Source: a virus
Virus record (IMG/VR): IMGVR_UViG_3300009597_000023
Span: 1 to 45,653 of that record
Length of the DNA: 45,653 nucleotides
Reading direction: 5' to 3' (one strand)
Shown: positions 1 to 8,477 of the stretch, piece by piece
How positions within the stretch are numbered: the first letter of the stretch is position 1
Layout of the letters: each line of letters opens with the position of its first letter
The notes under the pieces: generated by a model
Told to the model about the DNA's origin: nothing
The model's database searches: none
The model's input: the letters and a program-made list of their open reading frames with translations, nothing else
Program-made: the position numbers and the translations under genes

Positions 1-290
1 AACGCCTTCACCTTCGCCACGACGTCGTCGGCCGCGAGATGGTCGTCGTCGGCGACGACGGCGACGTAGAGGCCGCGCAGCGCTGGCGCGTACCACTTGA
101 TCCGCCCGAACAGGCCCCACGCGATGCCGTGGCCGACGTGGTCCGGCACGATGACCTGCTCGACGTGCTCGCGCGCCGTCTGCCGCGCGACGCTCTCGAT
201 GTTCCTCACGAGCGCCTGCGGACGGCGGAACGTCGGCGTGTAGAGCGAGACGAACGGCGGCGCGGTCGGCAGCGGCACCGGCGGCCTCAC
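1..290 (-). CDS. Glycosyltransferase-like protein, 3' part beyond window
   Basis: The GTG start at 290 overlaps the stop of the upstream methyltransferase (GTGA). The visible 96 residues begin with a GT-A type first strand (VSLYTPTFRRP) followed by a helix, and end with an acidic stretch VVADDDHLAADDV that resembles the metal-binding DxD region of family 2 glycosyltransferases. The catalytic C-terminal half lies outside the window. It is probably a sugar transferase working with the GT-like genes at 4430-5943. The acceptor is unknown. Confidence 0.7.
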   Translation of the reverse strand, partial: MRPPVPLPTAPPFVSLYTPTFRRPQALVRNIESVARQTAREHVEQVIVPDHVGHGIAWGLFGRIKWYAPALRGLYVAVVADDDHLAADDVVAKVKA

Positions 291-859
291 GCGACCTGCT
301 CCGCGAAGCAGTAGCTGTGCACGTGGTCGTCCCACTGGAAGTCGACCGGATGGCTGTGCACGTAGCCCGCCTCGCGCAGGTCGGCCTCGAACTCCTCGCG
401 CACCGCCGTCCAGACCGCGACGTCGCCGGTCCCGTCGCCGATGATGATGTCGGCGATCAGCTCGTCCGCCTTTCGCGCGAACGCCGCCAGGTATGCCCTG
501 CGCTCGTCGCGGCCCATGTGCGTGAAAACCGAGATGCACAGCACGGTCTGGAACTGGCCTGGCGGAAGGTCGTGCGACCCGGTCATCAGCATGGCCGGGA
601 TCTTCTTCCGCTCGCAGTACTCGATCGCCGACGGCGCGATGTCGGTCCCGACGTAGCTCGTGCAGACCTGCGCCGCGCGCCCGGTCCCGCAGCCGACGTC
701 GAGCACATCCCGCAGCGGCAGCTCGATCACGAGCGCGGCCGCGATCTCCCGCAGGTCCGGCGCGTCGAGCAGGCGCCGTGCGCCGGTCATGTCCGGCACG
801 TTGCGCCAGCCGCGATCCCAGTAGGCGGCGTCCACGTGCAGCGTCTTCTGTTCGCTCAT
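287..859 (-). CDS. Class I SAM-dependent methyltransferase
   Basis: This 190-residue protein has a Rossmann methyltransferase core. Motif I DVLDVGCGTGR is near residues 51-61, an acidic strand end YVGTDIAPSAIEYC follows, and a motif-IV-like segment (VLCISVFTHM) comes later. The target is unknown; the flanking glycosyltransferase fragment suggests a sugar or small molecule rather than DNA. Its start overlaps the stop of the tail-completion gene (ATGA), so it belongs to the late operon although it is not a typical structural gene. Confidence 0.8.
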   Translation of the reverse strand: MSEQKTLHVDAAYWDRGWRNVPDMTGARRLLDAPDLREIAAALVIELPLRDVLDVGCGTGRAAQVCTSYVGTDIAPSAIEYCERKKIPAMLMTGSHDLPPGQFQTVLCISVFTHMGRDERRAYLAAFARKADELIADIIIGDGTGDVAVWTAVREEFEADLREAGYVHSHPVDFQWDDHVHSYCFAEQVA

Positions 860-1254
860 GCGGTTGACGACAGCTCCTTCTCGACCGCGAAGTTAACCAC
901 CCACTCGACGCGCCGGTTGTCGTCCTTGCCCCTCGGGAACGGCGCCGCGAGAGGCGTCACCGACAGGAACCGCACCGACGACTGCGAGAACGCGCCCCAG
1001 TTCATCGCCGCCTGGTAGATGCGCTCGGCCGTCAGCCGCGGCCCGTCCGAGTCGTCCGCGAGGCCCCGGACGACGACCTGCACGTTCGGGTTCTCGACGG
1101 TCTGCCCGTCGAACGTCTGCGACGGCCCGGAGCCGCCGGTCTCGGTGACGACGGTGACCTTGTCCGGCAGCGCCGGCACCGTGTTGCGGATCACCGTGTA
1201 GCCGGTCGTCAGGCCCTGCGCCGTCAGCCGCGCGCCGAACTCCGCGCTCAGCAC
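856..1254 (-). CDS. Tail terminator / tail completion protein (neck)
   Basis: This 132-residue protein follows the HK97-gp10-like gene directly, which is the usual place of the tail terminator in siphophage-type neck operons. It contains TVVTETGGSG, then VQVVVRGLADD and a long helix before a final strand VEWVVNFAVEKEL. Strand-helix-strand proteins of this size at this position form the ring that caps the tail tube. The assignment rests on position and fold impression, not on a diagnostic motif. Confidence 0.6.
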   Translation of the reverse strand: MLSAEFGARLTAQGLTTGYTVIRNTVPALPDKVTVVTETGGSGPSQTFDGQTVENPNVQVVVRGLADDSDGPRLTAERIYQAAMNWGAFSQSSVRFLSVTPLAAPFPRGKDDNRRVEWVVNFAVEKELSSTA

Positions 1255-1641
1255 CTAGAGCAGCCTCTCGAGCTGGATGCGCCGCGCGATGCGCGCCGCC
1301 ATGTAGGGCCGCGACTCCATGATCACGCTCTCGAGATATTTGCTCTGACCAACTCTATGGAACGCGTCCATATCCTCGTGCACCTTGACCGCGTAGGGCG
1401 CCGCCGGCCCGCCGAACCCGAGCGTCACCGAGATGTCGCCGCCGAACGACACGGTCGGGTCGTCGACGTGCCCGGTCGAGCGCAGCGCACCGGTCTTGAC
1501 CGGCGTGCGCCGCTTCGCCTCGGTCATCTCGATCTGCGCCTCCTCGTAGAGGGCGCGCGCGACCTCGTTCGGGAAGCGCGACGCGAGCCTGTCGAGGCTG
1601 GCGCGGACCTTCGCGGTGTCGACCTCGACGCCACTATCCAA
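1255..1641 (-). CDS. HK97 gp10-like head-tail connector
   Basis: This 128-residue protein has the hallmark RTPVKTGALRSTGHV segment (about residues 44-58), followed by YAVKVHEDMDAFHRVGQSKYLE. That is the TGxLxxS...YAxxVHE pattern of HK97-gp10-like and minor capsid proteins. It sits between the head-closure candidate and the tail-terminator candidate. It probably helps join the tail to the head. Confidence 0.8.
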   Translation of the reverse strand: MDSGVEVDTAKVRASLDRLASRFPNEVARALYEEAQIEMTEAKRRTPVKTGALRSTGHVDDPTVSFGGDISVTLGFGGPAAPYAVKVHEDMDAFHRVGQSKYLESVIMESRPYMAARIARRIQLERLL

Positions 1642-2026
1642 GCCACACCTCCGCGAAGTAGGAGCGCCCCGTCGTCGACTCCGCGTCGACGAGGCCCGTC
1701 ACGTCGAGGATCGGCCCGGTCGTCCCGTCCGGGAGCACGATCTTGTCGCGCGGGTCGATCGGCTCGCGGCGGCCGGACGCGCCGTTCGCCGTCGGCAGCG
1801 CCAGGAACATCACCCGCGCGCGCGCGACGATCTCGTCCCCGTTCGGTTTCCGGACCAGCCGCTGCTTCATCTCGACGATCGCCTTCCGGCTGACGCCGCT
1901 GCCGTAGGTCGGCGCCGCGGTGTCGTTCTGCCCGGTCCAGGCGTAGTGCGTTACCGTCGCCTGCAGGTCCTTCGTGATCGTGTCGGCCGTCGCGACCGCG
2001 TTCCGGACGATGTTTGCCAGACCCAT
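1634..2026 (-). CDS. Head-closure / head-tail stopper-like protein
   Basis: This 130-residue protein is mostly beta. It contains KAIVEMKQRLVR and VMFLALPTANGASGRREPIDPRDKIVLPDGTTGPI, a beta-barrel pattern with a 'DRIVLPDG'-type turn that is common in phage stopper proteins (SPP1 gp16-like). It overlaps the next gene by 8 nt. Its place between the first connector and the gp10-like protein supports the role. Confidence 0.65.
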   Translation of the reverse strand: MGLANIVRNAVATADTITKDLQATVTHYAWTGQNDTAAPTYGSGVSRKAIVEMKQRLVRKPNGDEIVARARVMFLALPTANGASGRREPIDPRDKIVLPDGTTGPILDVTGLVDAESTTGRSYFAEVWLG

Positions 2027-2028
2027 GG

Positions 2029-2547
2029 CTACCCCCTCTGGACGAGGACGCTGCCGCTACCCGAGCGCGACCGTATCGTGCCGTAGTGGCTCAGCATCGA
2101 CTGCACCGCGTCCGGGATCGGCTTCGACGTCACGCTCTCCTTGAACTCGATGTCGACCGAGCCGGCCTTGACGCTCTTGATGCCCTGCGTCTCGGTGTCG
2201 CTGTCGGCCTCGCGGTTGCCGGCGAGCAGCTCGCGCGCGAGTTCGATCGTCCCGTTCGCGATCGCGGCCGGGATCTCGTCGCTCGCCAGCAGGCGCCCGT
2301 CCGGGTCGTAGGCGTCGATGCGCGGCCAGCGCAGCGCCTGCGTGTCGCTCGCGACCGTGCCGACCCAGTCGAACCACGTGTCGAGCATCCGCGTCGCCGT
2401 CACGAGCGCGCGGCCCTTCTCGTCCTCGCTGGCGTCCTCCCAGGACGTCATGTAGAGATGCGCCTCGTGGTAGGTGTCGCCGAGCGCGACGTCGGCGTAG
2501 CTGTTCGCCGTCGCGCCGCCGGGCGTGTCGTCGACGACGAGCGCCAT
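2029..2547 (-). CDS. Head-tail adaptor, DnaT-like family
   Basis: This 172-residue protein has an N-terminal helical domain. SYADVALGDTYHEAH (residues 16-30), DEKGRALVTATRMLDTWFDW and ALRWPR match the layout of the 'DnaT-like ssDNA-binding' phage proteins that act as first head-tail adaptors under the portal. The C-terminal part is serine-rich (SRSGSGSVL). It is translationally coupled to the zinc protein upstream. Confidence 0.75.
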   Translation of the reverse strand: MALVVDDTPGGATANSYADVALGDTYHEAHLYMTSWEDASEDEKGRALVTATRMLDTWFDWVGTVASDTQALRWPRIDAYDPDGRLLASDEIPAAIANGTIELARELLAGNREADSDTETQGIKSVKAGSVDIEFKESVTSKPIPDAVQSMLSHYGTIRSRSGSGSVLVQRG

Positions 2548-3035
2548 TAGTTAAGCCACCCCTGCCCGCGGTCGGCGTTGACGCCGACGCTCTTGCCGCG
2601 CACGGCCGTCATCCGGCCCTGCGGCGGGATCGTCAGGATCTCGACGGTGTAGCTCCGGTCGAGCGCCTCCTCGCGGTCGACGCTGACGACCTGCACGAAG
2701 CAGTCGCCGCAGGCCGGGCAGATCATCGGATCGCCCGACTTCATCTCGCGCAGCGAGGCGACGTGCGCCTGCATCTGCTCGAGCGTCATCGACCGCACCA
2801 GCGCGAGGATGCCGGCGTCGACGTCCTCGCGGTTCGCCAGCGTCAACAGGTCCTGCACGCTGCACGGCTTGAAGGCGCGCGCCGCCTGCCCGGCCTTCTC
2901 GCCGAGCGAGACGGAGACGTCGAGCCGGAAGACCGGCTTCGAGCAGGCGTTGCAGAGCACGAGGCTCCCCTTCGGGTAGCGCTCGAACCCCCTCGCCGGC
3001 GTGTGGTCGATCGACTTCTTGAGGCTGTCGCGCAT
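2547..3035 (-). CDS. Zinc-ribbon protein in head operon
   Basis: This 162-residue protein has two CxxC pairs, LCNACSKP near residue 28 and ICPACGDC near residue 105, which could bind zinc. The C-terminus (VEILTIPPQGRMTAVRGK) is beta-like. I do not recognise the family. It lies between the sugar-modification genes and the connector genes and may be a minor structural or assembly protein. Confidence 0.7.
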   Translation of the reverse strand: MRDSLKKSIDHTPARGFERYPKGSLVLCNACSKPVFRLDVSVSLGEKAGQAARAFKPCSVQDLLTLANREDVDAGILALVRSMTLEQMQAHVASLREMKSGDPMICPACGDCFVQVVSVDREEALDRSYTVEILTIPPQGRMTAVRGKSVGVNADRGQGWLN

Positions 3036-3218
3036 TTAGAAGTCCCCGTTCGGCGCGGCGTGCTTCTCGCGGTCAGCTTCGGCGGCCTCTGCCTCGGCGA
3101 CCTTGTCCTTGATCGTGATGTCGAACTTCTCGCAGCCAGGGCACGACAGCTCGAGCAGCGTGACGCGCGCCTCGAGTTCCATGAACTTCCGCATGATCTC
3201 GTCCTGTGTCATCGTCAT
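3036..3218 (-). CDS. Small coiled-coil protein with CxxC
   Basis: This 60-residue protein has an N-terminal amphipathic helix (IMRKFMELEARVTLLEL) followed by SCPGCEKF and an acidic helical tail. It abuts the zinc protein downstream. Function unknown. Confidence 0.55.
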   Translation of the reverse strand: MTMTQDEIMRKFMELEARVTLLELSCPGCEKFDITIKDKVAEAEAAEADREKHAAPNGDF

Positions 3219-3222
3219 GGGT

Positions 3223-3408
3223 TCACCGGTAGTAGCGCGCGTCGCGCGGGTTCTTGCGCGCCGTCGGCCCGGCCTTCGCCGTGCGCGGGACCGGCTTGTC
3301 GTAGGTGCCCTTCCACGGGCTGCCCGCGTAGCAGCCGCCCTGCGATGCGGTGATCGCGTGCGCGCGCTGCGCGGCTTCCCTGCGACTCTCGAGTGAGGTC
3401 TTCGCCAT
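3223..3408 (-). CDS. Small basic protein
   Basis: This 61-residue lysine- and arginine-rich protein starts MAKTSLESRREAAQR and ends RKNPRDARYYR. The gene is fitted exactly between its neighbours. Function unknown; the charge suggests nucleic-acid or capsid contact. Confidence 0.5.
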   Translation of the reverse strand: MAKTSLESRREAAQRAHAITASQGGCYAGSPWKGTYDKPVPRTAKAGPTARKNPRDARYYR

Positions 3409-4110
3409 CTAACTGACCCTCCTTAACCATCCACCCGGATGCATCGTCAGCAAGTAGCGCTCGCCGAGCAGGTCGCACTCGAACTCCGGGTGCTCCGGCA
3501 GCCACTCGTCGACCGCCGGCCCCGGCCCCGGCCCGCCGTTCCAGTCCTGCTCGACCGGCCGCCCGTTCAGGTTCGTGTCCTCGACGACGAGGACCTGCCC
3601 AGGCGTCACGAGGTCCGCGTAGGCGTGCAGCTCGTCGAGCACGTTCTGCTTGCTGTGGTCCGAGTCGAGCACGACCATCACGCGCGGGTGCGACGACGCG
3701 CACTCCCGGACCGCGGCGACGATGTCCGGCTGCACCGAGAACCCGCGCACGAACTGGATCTTCGGGTGCTTCGGCAGCGCGTCGTGCGGGTCGCAGTCGA
3801 TCGAGATCACCGCGCCAGGCCCGCGCTTGTCGAGGCACCGCGCGTAGAACAGCGCCGAGCCGCCGAACGCCGTCCCGGTCTCGATGATCAGCGTCGGCCG
3901 CAGCTCCCAGATGATTTCCTGCATGACCCACATATCGATCGGGTTCTTCAGGACCGGCACGCCCTCGAACGACGTCATGCACCACGTCTGCAGGCTGTTG
4001 TAGAACGCCTTATGGAACGACGCGATCGCGTCGCCGTGCGCCTCGTAGTCGCCCCGGATGCCGTCGAGCACCTCGTCCTTCGTCCGCCGCGACGATGTCA
4101 GCTGCCTCAC
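3409..4110 (-). CDS. Cephalosporin hydroxylase/CmcI-like methyltransferase
   Basis: I take the GTG at 4110 as the start because it forms a GTGA overlap with the upstream stop, giving 233 residues. Residues 74-90 (LIIETGTAFGGSALFYA) form a methyltransferase motif I. VISIDCDPHD follows, then VVLDSDHSKQNVLDELH and VLVVEDTNLNG, as in CmcI-like and sugar O-methyltransferases. Together with the two GT-like genes just upstream this suggests methylation of a sugar. The acceptor is not evident. Confidence 0.8.
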   Translation of the reverse strand: MRQLTSSRRTKDEVLDGIRGDYEAHGDAIASFHKAFYNSLQTWCMTSFEGVPVLKNPIDMWVMQEIIWELRPTLIIETGTAFGGSALFYARCLDKRGPGAVISIDCDPHDALPKHPKIQFVRGFSVQPDIVAAVRECASSHPRVMVVLDSDHSKQNVLDELHAYADLVTPGQVLVVEDTNLNGRPVEQDWNGGPGPGPAVDEWLPEHPEFECDLLGERYLLTMHPGGWLRRVS

Positions 4111-4433
4111 GCGCGATACTCCTTCAGGTTCTCGTATTCGCGCGGATCCGAGTAGCGACCACTGCCGGTCTCGTAGCACTCGTCGCAAACGCACATATCG
4201 GGCTCGATGTCGCCGAACCCGCGCGTCGTGTGATGCCACGGCGTCGCGTTCTGAGACCAGTAGGCGTAGAGCGGCCACCATCTGCCGAAGCACGTGAGCG
4301 GCAACCTGACGCACAAGTAGCCGCCGAACATCCTGACGTTGACCGCGAAGTGCATCGCGTTGCGGCCATAGACCGTAACCGGCCCGAACGTGATATGGCC
4401 GCCGATCCAGCGGTCGAAACTGTCAAGCCTCAC
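4107..4433 (-). CDS. Hypothetical aromatic/cysteine-rich protein
   Basis: This 108-residue protein starts at a GTG that overlaps the upstream stop. It is rich in Trp, Tyr and Phe (GRWWPLYAYWSQNATPW) and has a CVCDECYE cysteine cluster near residue 82. The N-terminal half is beta-like. I do not recognise it. It is coupled to the GT-like gene upstream and the methyltransferase downstream. Confidence 0.6.
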   Translation of the reverse strand: MRLDSFDRWIGGHITFGPVTVYGRNAMHFAVNVRMFGGYLCVRLPLTCFGRWWPLYAYWSQNATPWHHTTRGFGDIEPDMCVCDECYETGSGRYSDPREYENLKEYRA

Positions 4434-5242
4434 GCCGCGTTCTCCCAGACGACCGGCACGCCGTCCGGCGTGTCCGTCCACGTGATCCGCCCGTGCTGCT
4501 GGAACTCGAACCACTGCTTCAGCGGGTAGCCCCTCTGCTCCGCGCGCGAGTAGTGGAAGCCGAACGCGGGCGCGCTCGTGTCGACGCCGGGCTGGTAGCG
4601 GAGCGCGGCCGCCCGCCGCAGGAACGCGACGTCCTCCGTGTGACTGTGGAACGCCGGTGTCCCGTCCGCCTTCAGCACCGGCGCGTCCTGCTGCGTCTCG
4701 AACCAGTTCGGGTTCCCGCGCGCGTCGGTCCCGAGGTCGGTCTCGTCGCGCAGGCGCCGGAACACGTCGGCCTGGATCAGCGTCATGCCCATGCCGTGCG
4801 CCCAGCAGTCGACGATCTCGCCAGGGAACCACTTCGTCTCGACGCCGTCCTCCATGAGCACGAGCGCCTGCGGCACCTGCGTCTTCGCGAAATAGAGCCC
4901 GCCGACGATCGGCCGCGCGTCCGAGAGCAGCTTCAGCAGCGACTCCGGGTGCAGGTAGACGTCGTCGTCGATGAAGAACACGTGCGAGCAGCGCTTCGTC
5001 GGGTCGCTCTTCTCGACGGCGAGCGCCTTCGCGACGATCTCGTTCCGCGCCAGGCCGACCTCCTGACCGAGAATGATGTACTGTCGGACGTCGCGGTTCA
5101 TCGGGTGCCGCAGCATGCCGAACGCCCGCGTCGCCCAGAAGATGTCGACCGTGCCGTAGGTCGGGATGCCGATCGCGATAAACTCCTTCGGCCCCGACGA
5201 CCGCCGGACGATCTCGATGCTGTCGCCTGCGCCGCGACTCAT
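4430..5242 (-). CDS. GT-A glycosyltransferase-like protein
   Basis: The ATG at 5242 overlaps the upstream stop (ATGA), giving 270 residues. The fold markers are FIAIGIPTYGTVD at the first strand, then QYIILGQEVGLARNEIVAKAL, then the DxD-like HVFFIDDDVYLHPESLLKLL, and VGGLYFAK. It looks like a paralog of the next gene (5239-5943), which has the same order of elements. It is likely a cytoplasmic sugar transferase; donor and acceptor are unknown. Confidence 0.75.
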   Translation of the reverse strand: MSRGAGDSIEIVRRSSGPKEFIAIGIPTYGTVDIFWATRAFGMLRHPMNRDVRQYIILGQEVGLARNEIVAKALAVEKSDPTKRCSHVFFIDDDVYLHPESLLKLLSDARPIVGGLYFAKTQVPQALVLMEDGVETKWFPGEIVDCWAHGMGMTLIQADVFRRLRDETDLGTDARGNPNWFETQQDAPVLKADGTPAFHSHTEDVAFLRRAAALRYQPGVDTSAPAFGFHYSRAEQRGYPLKQWFEFQQHGRITWTDTPDGVPVVWENAA

Positions 5243-5943
5243 GCCGGCACCGCCTGCTTGAACGCCTCGGCGTATGGCTCGTGGTATTTCGGGTCGACGA
5301 CGAACGATGCGATATGCCCGCACCAGAGGTCGGCGTCCAGGTATGGCTGAAACCCGGCCTCGCGCGCGGCCTCAAAGAACCACATGTCCTCGCTGCGCGA
5401 CCGCTTTCCGTCAGGCCCGTCCTGGTAGCGGAACCAGTCGTCGCCGATCAGGTCACGAATACGTAGCAGCGCGCGCCGGGACACCAGCAGGCAGCCTGCG
5501 CCGGCTGCGTCGATTGGCAGCAGGCCGGTCACGTCCGGCTCGACCTTCTCGATCGCCTGGTAGTCGGTCGGACCGTCTCCCGTCTTTCGCATAGCGACGG
5601 AGAAGAACGGCGGCTTACGCATCGTGTAGCGTCCCGTCACGACGTCCTTGCCGTGCGCCAGCAGGCGATGCAGCGTGTCTGGCGGGTGCGACATGTCGAC
5701 GTCAAGCAACAGCACCCATTCGCTGCGCGGGTCATCGTCGAGAATTAGCCGCAGCATCCGGTTCCGTGCGTGGTCGATCGGGAAGTCCTGCCCGTAGACG
5801 ACGTTGACCTCCGTCACCTGCGGTCCGCCTGGCGCGTTCAGCGCGCCAGTGAGCAGCCCCTGCAGCATGCGCGTCCAGCCCATAACGAACGGCGGATACA
5901 TCGCGAACCCGTTCGCCATGAGCAGGCCAATGGCGACGCGCAC
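5239..5943 (-). CDS. GT-A glycosyltransferase-like protein
   Basis: The GTG at 5943 shares a base with the upstream TAG, giving 234 residues. It has VAIGLLMANGF at the N-terminus, IDHARNRMLRLILDD, the metal-site candidate VLLLDVDMSHPPDTL (about residues 78-92) and VVTGRYTMRKPP, with a later AGCLLVSRRAL. It resembles the neighbouring GT-like gene in layout. It forms a small sugar-modification cassette inside the head operon. Confidence 0.75.
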   Translation of the reverse strand: MRVAIGLLMANGFAMYPPFVMGWTRMLQGLLTGALNAPGGPQVTEVNVVYGQDFPIDHARNRMLRLILDDDPRSEWVLLLDVDMSHPPDTLHRLLAHGKDVVTGRYTMRKPPFFSVAMRKTGDGPTDYQAIEKVEPDVTGLLPIDAAGAGCLLVSRRALLRIRDLIGDDWFRYQDGPDGKRSRSEDMWFFEAAREAGFQPYLDADLWCGHIASFVVDPKYHEPYAEAFKQAVPA

Positions 5944-6452
5944 TAGCTCGCCCTCTCGGCCTTCGCCGGCTTCGGCGCCGGGATGCCGCGCAGCTTCTCC
6001 GGCAGCACGAACCCAGGCTCGTACCGGCGCCGGAGGCCCTCGACGGCGTCCGACCCGTAGAGCGCGACGTCCTCCTCGAGCTGCTTCGCCGCCTGCGTGA
6101 CCAGTTCGGTCTGGCCCTCGGCGTAGCGCTTGTAGTTCCACGGCCCGCCGGTCTGGTGCTGGTCGAAGTCGTCGATCTTCGTGCCCGGCGGCAGCGTGCC
6201 CGCGCGCGCGGCCGTCCGCAGCGACTCCCGGTTCGCGAGCGTCACGTACTCGAACCCCTTCGAGCGCCAGCGGTTGTGCAGGCGGACCGGCAGCGGGCCG
6301 GTCAGGTCCCAGGTCGGCAGCCCGTTGACGTACTCACGCTGCGTCTCGCCGTAGGCGTCCTCGATGAAGCGCGGCCGCTTGTAGATGGCGTGGATGTCGA
6401 TCTTGTCGTGGTCGATCCAGACGTCGCTGAACGGGACGAGCTTCAGACTCAT
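5943..6452 (-). CDS. Hypothetical protein downstream of capsid gene
   Basis: This 169-residue protein starts at ATG 6452 behind a strong GGGAGG ribosome site. It contains LKLVPFSDVWIDHDKID and a C-terminal helical region with LVTQAAKQLEEDV. I do not recognise the family. Its place right after the major capsid gene would suit a head decoration or completion protein, but this is only positional. Confidence 0.65.
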   Translation of the reverse strand: MSLKLVPFSDVWIDHDKIDIHAIYKRPRFIEDAYGETQREYVNGLPTWDLTGPLPVRLHNRWRSKGFEYVTLANRESLRTAARAGTLPPGTKIDDFDQHQTGGPWNYKRYAEGQTELVTQAAKQLEEDVALYGSDAVEGLRRRYEPGFVLPEKLRGIPAPKPAKAERAS

Positions 6453-6589
6453 ACGCCTCCCTCGCGCTCGATCGGGACGGCCAGCCCGCCGGCCCACGGG
6501 TCCCCGCGTGATTGCGGGATGGTTAGCGCCTCGTGCGCGCCTGCTGAGCGGCTGCTCCAGCGTGCGCGCACGCCATGCCTCGCGAGACG

Positions 6590-6612
6590 AGCCGGGCGAA
6601 CCCGGCCCGGCT
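6590..6612 (-). terminator. GC-rich hairpin at end of capsid gene
   Basis: An 8-bp perfect stem (AGCCGGGC/GCCCGGCT) with a 7-nt loop directly follows and slightly overlaps the capsid stop codon. There is no T-run, so it may be a weak or factor-dependent terminator, or an mRNA-stabilising hairpin that favours capsid expression. Confidence 0.45.
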
Positions 6613-7592
6613 TAGTTCGTGGTGTTGCTGTAGAAGAAAACGCCCGCGCCGCCGCGCCCGTTCGTGGTCGCCTGACCGCGGTACTCGATCTCGCCCCAGA
6701 CGCCGGTCGCCACGAGCTGCGTCGCACGCAGGGACGCCTTCCGCTCCGCCTCGATCTGCGGCATCGAGCCCTTAACGCCGAGGCCGATCGCCGTCGGATG
6801 CATCACGCAGCCCGCGTAGACGGTCGAGGTCGAGACGGTCGCCGTCCGCACGTTGTTCGTCTCGAAGATGAGCACGCCGTAGATCGTGCCGACCGCGCCC
6901 GAGCTGATGATCTCCTGCCCCTGCGCGCCGAACACGTTCGCGTCATCGAACACCGGCAGGAGCGCCTGCCACTGCTTCGCGTGCAGCACCGCGACCCGCT
7001 GGTCGGTCGGGATGTTGTCGATGTTGAGCTGCGTCACCGCCGCGATGAACAGGGTCTGCGTGAGCGGCCCCGAGTTCGACCCGGTCGAGGAGTCGAACGC
7101 CGAGAACAGCGCGCAGATGTCCTGGTCCTGCAGGCGCTGGAGCGCCTCGCCCGCCGCACGGCCCGCGATCCCGCCCTCGCTGATCGCCTTCTGCGAGACC
7201 ATGTTCGACGGCGACATCACGTCCTCGACGGTCGCGCCGACCGAGAGGTCCGTGATCTCGAAGCGGATCGCGTGCTCGCTGACGGACGCGTCGGCCGAGC
7301 CGGTCGTGTCGAGCGCGGAGTTCGTCGTGAAGTCCGACGCCTCCGAGATCGCCGCCGCGCTCACCTTGTCGTAGATCGGGAACCGCGCGACGAGGGTGTC
7401 CTCGCCCGTGATGTCCTTCACCGTGACGAAGCCGCTCACGCCCGGCCGCTCCGCGAAGTAGAGCTGCGAGCTGTTCCACGACGCGTTGCGCAGCATCTCC
7501 GTGAGCGTCGTCGTCGTGGTCTCGCCCGCGAACCCGACGATCGCGCGCCGCGGACCCGCCTTCGGCGTCCACCGCGTCATCGTCCTTGCCAT
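6612..7592 (-). CDS. Major capsid protein
   Basis: This 326-residue protein sits right after a scaffold-like gene. It has FVTVKDITGEDTLVARFPIYDKV, then a long region with DLSVGATVEDVMSPSNMVSQKAISEGG, then GVLIFETNN and VMHPTAIGLGVKG near the C-terminus, the pattern of HK97-fold/P22-type coat proteins. The N-terminal 20 residues (TRWTP..G..R.A..GF) are nearly shared with the scaffold protein, which is unusual. A hairpin follows the stop codon. Confidence 0.85.
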   Translation of the reverse strand: MARTMTRWTPKAGPRRAIVGFAGETTTTTLTEMLRNASWNSSQLYFAERPGVSGFVTVKDITGEDTLVARFPIYDKVSAAAISEASDFTTNSALDTTGSADASVSEHAIRFEITDLSVGATVEDVMSPSNMVSQKAISEGGIAGRAAGEALQRLQDQDICALFSAFDSSTGSNSGPLTQTLFIAAVTQLNIDNIPTDQRVAVLHAKQWQALLPVFDDANVFGAQGQEIISSGAVGTIYGVLIFETNNVRTATVSTSTVYAGCVMHPTAIGLGVKGSMPQIEAERKASLRATQLVATGVWGEIEYRGQATTNGRGGAGVFFYSNTTN

Positions 7593-7628
7593 GTGCCTTA
7601 GTCCCTTCCGTGCCGTACCGCCGCGGGC

Positions 7629-8477
7629 CTACTTGCCGCGGTTGCGGAGCTTCGCGAATCCCGGCGCGATCTGGAGGCCGCCTGACGCCGCCTGCGACTT
7701 GCGCACAGCGTCGCGGACCTTCTCGTCGCCGAAGTCGCTCGCCCGCAGCTTGGTCACGTCGATGTCGCCTGACGTGCCGTGGGACCCGCCGAAGCTACCA
7801 GCTCCGACCTTGCCGCTCCCGCGCAGGATCGCGTCCTTTTGCGGGTGGTTGTCGATCAGCTCCTCCATCGCCTTCGCGAACGCCATCGGCGCGCCCTTGT
7901 TGTCGAGGATTGTCGTGCCGGCGTTGTTCCGCACGATCACGCGGCGGACCGTCTTGCCGTTCTGGTCCAGCTTCTCGACGACGACGTTGCGCCGGAAGTA
8001 CGTCTCGGCCACCTCGGGAAACCAGATCGTCTTGCCGGTCGGCCCGAACAGCGTCTGCGCCTGCGCGAACTCGCGGGCGATCATCTCGTTCTCGATGTCG
8101 CGCTCGAGCGCCTCGGCCTTGGCGAGCGCGTTCGCGGTCGCCTGCTTGTGGCCGTCGATCTCCTTCTCGTAGCGCGACGTCAGCTGGCCCTTCAGGGTCT
8201 CGAACTCGCCGGCCTTCATCGCGCGGTCCTGCTCGGCCTTCTCGGCCTGCGCCTCCAGCTCGGCCCAGCGCGCGCGCTGCTCGTCGCTCGGCTGCGCCTT
8301 CTTCGCTTCCTCGAGCGCCAGCTTCGCCTTCGCGGCCTCGGCCCTCGCCTGCTCGGCCTCGAACTTTAGCCGCTCGAGCGCCTCGTTCGCGTCCGGCTGT
8401 GGCGGCGGCGGGTCGTCGAACCCGATGACGGCCGCGCGATACCCGAGCCGTGGCGTCCATCGCGTGTGCGTCCTCAT
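7629..8477 (-). CDS. Scaffold-like coiled-coil protein
   Basis: This 282-residue protein has a long coiled coil at roughly residues 28-115 (heptads rich in A, E, K and R) and a globular part with TIWFPEVAETYFRRNVVVEKL. The C-terminus is Gly/Ser-rich and basic. It lies immediately before the major capsid gene, the standard scaffold position, and resembles DUF6651-type phage proteins. The N-terminus repeats the capsid N-terminal motif. Confidence 0.8.
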   Translation of the reverse strand: MRTHTRWTPRLGYRAAVIGFDDPPPPQPDANEALERLKFEAEQARAEAAKAKLALEEAKKAQPSDEQRARWAELEAQAEKAEQDRAMKAGEFETLKGQLTSRYEKEIDGHKQATANALAKAEALERDIENEMIAREFAQAQTLFGPTGKTIWFPEVAETYFRRNVVVEKLDQNGKTVRRVIVRNNAGTTILDNKGAPMAFAKAMEELIDNHPQKDAILRGSGKVGAGSFGGSHGTSGDIDVTKLRASDFGDEKVRDAVRKSQAASGGLQIAPGFAKLRNRGK

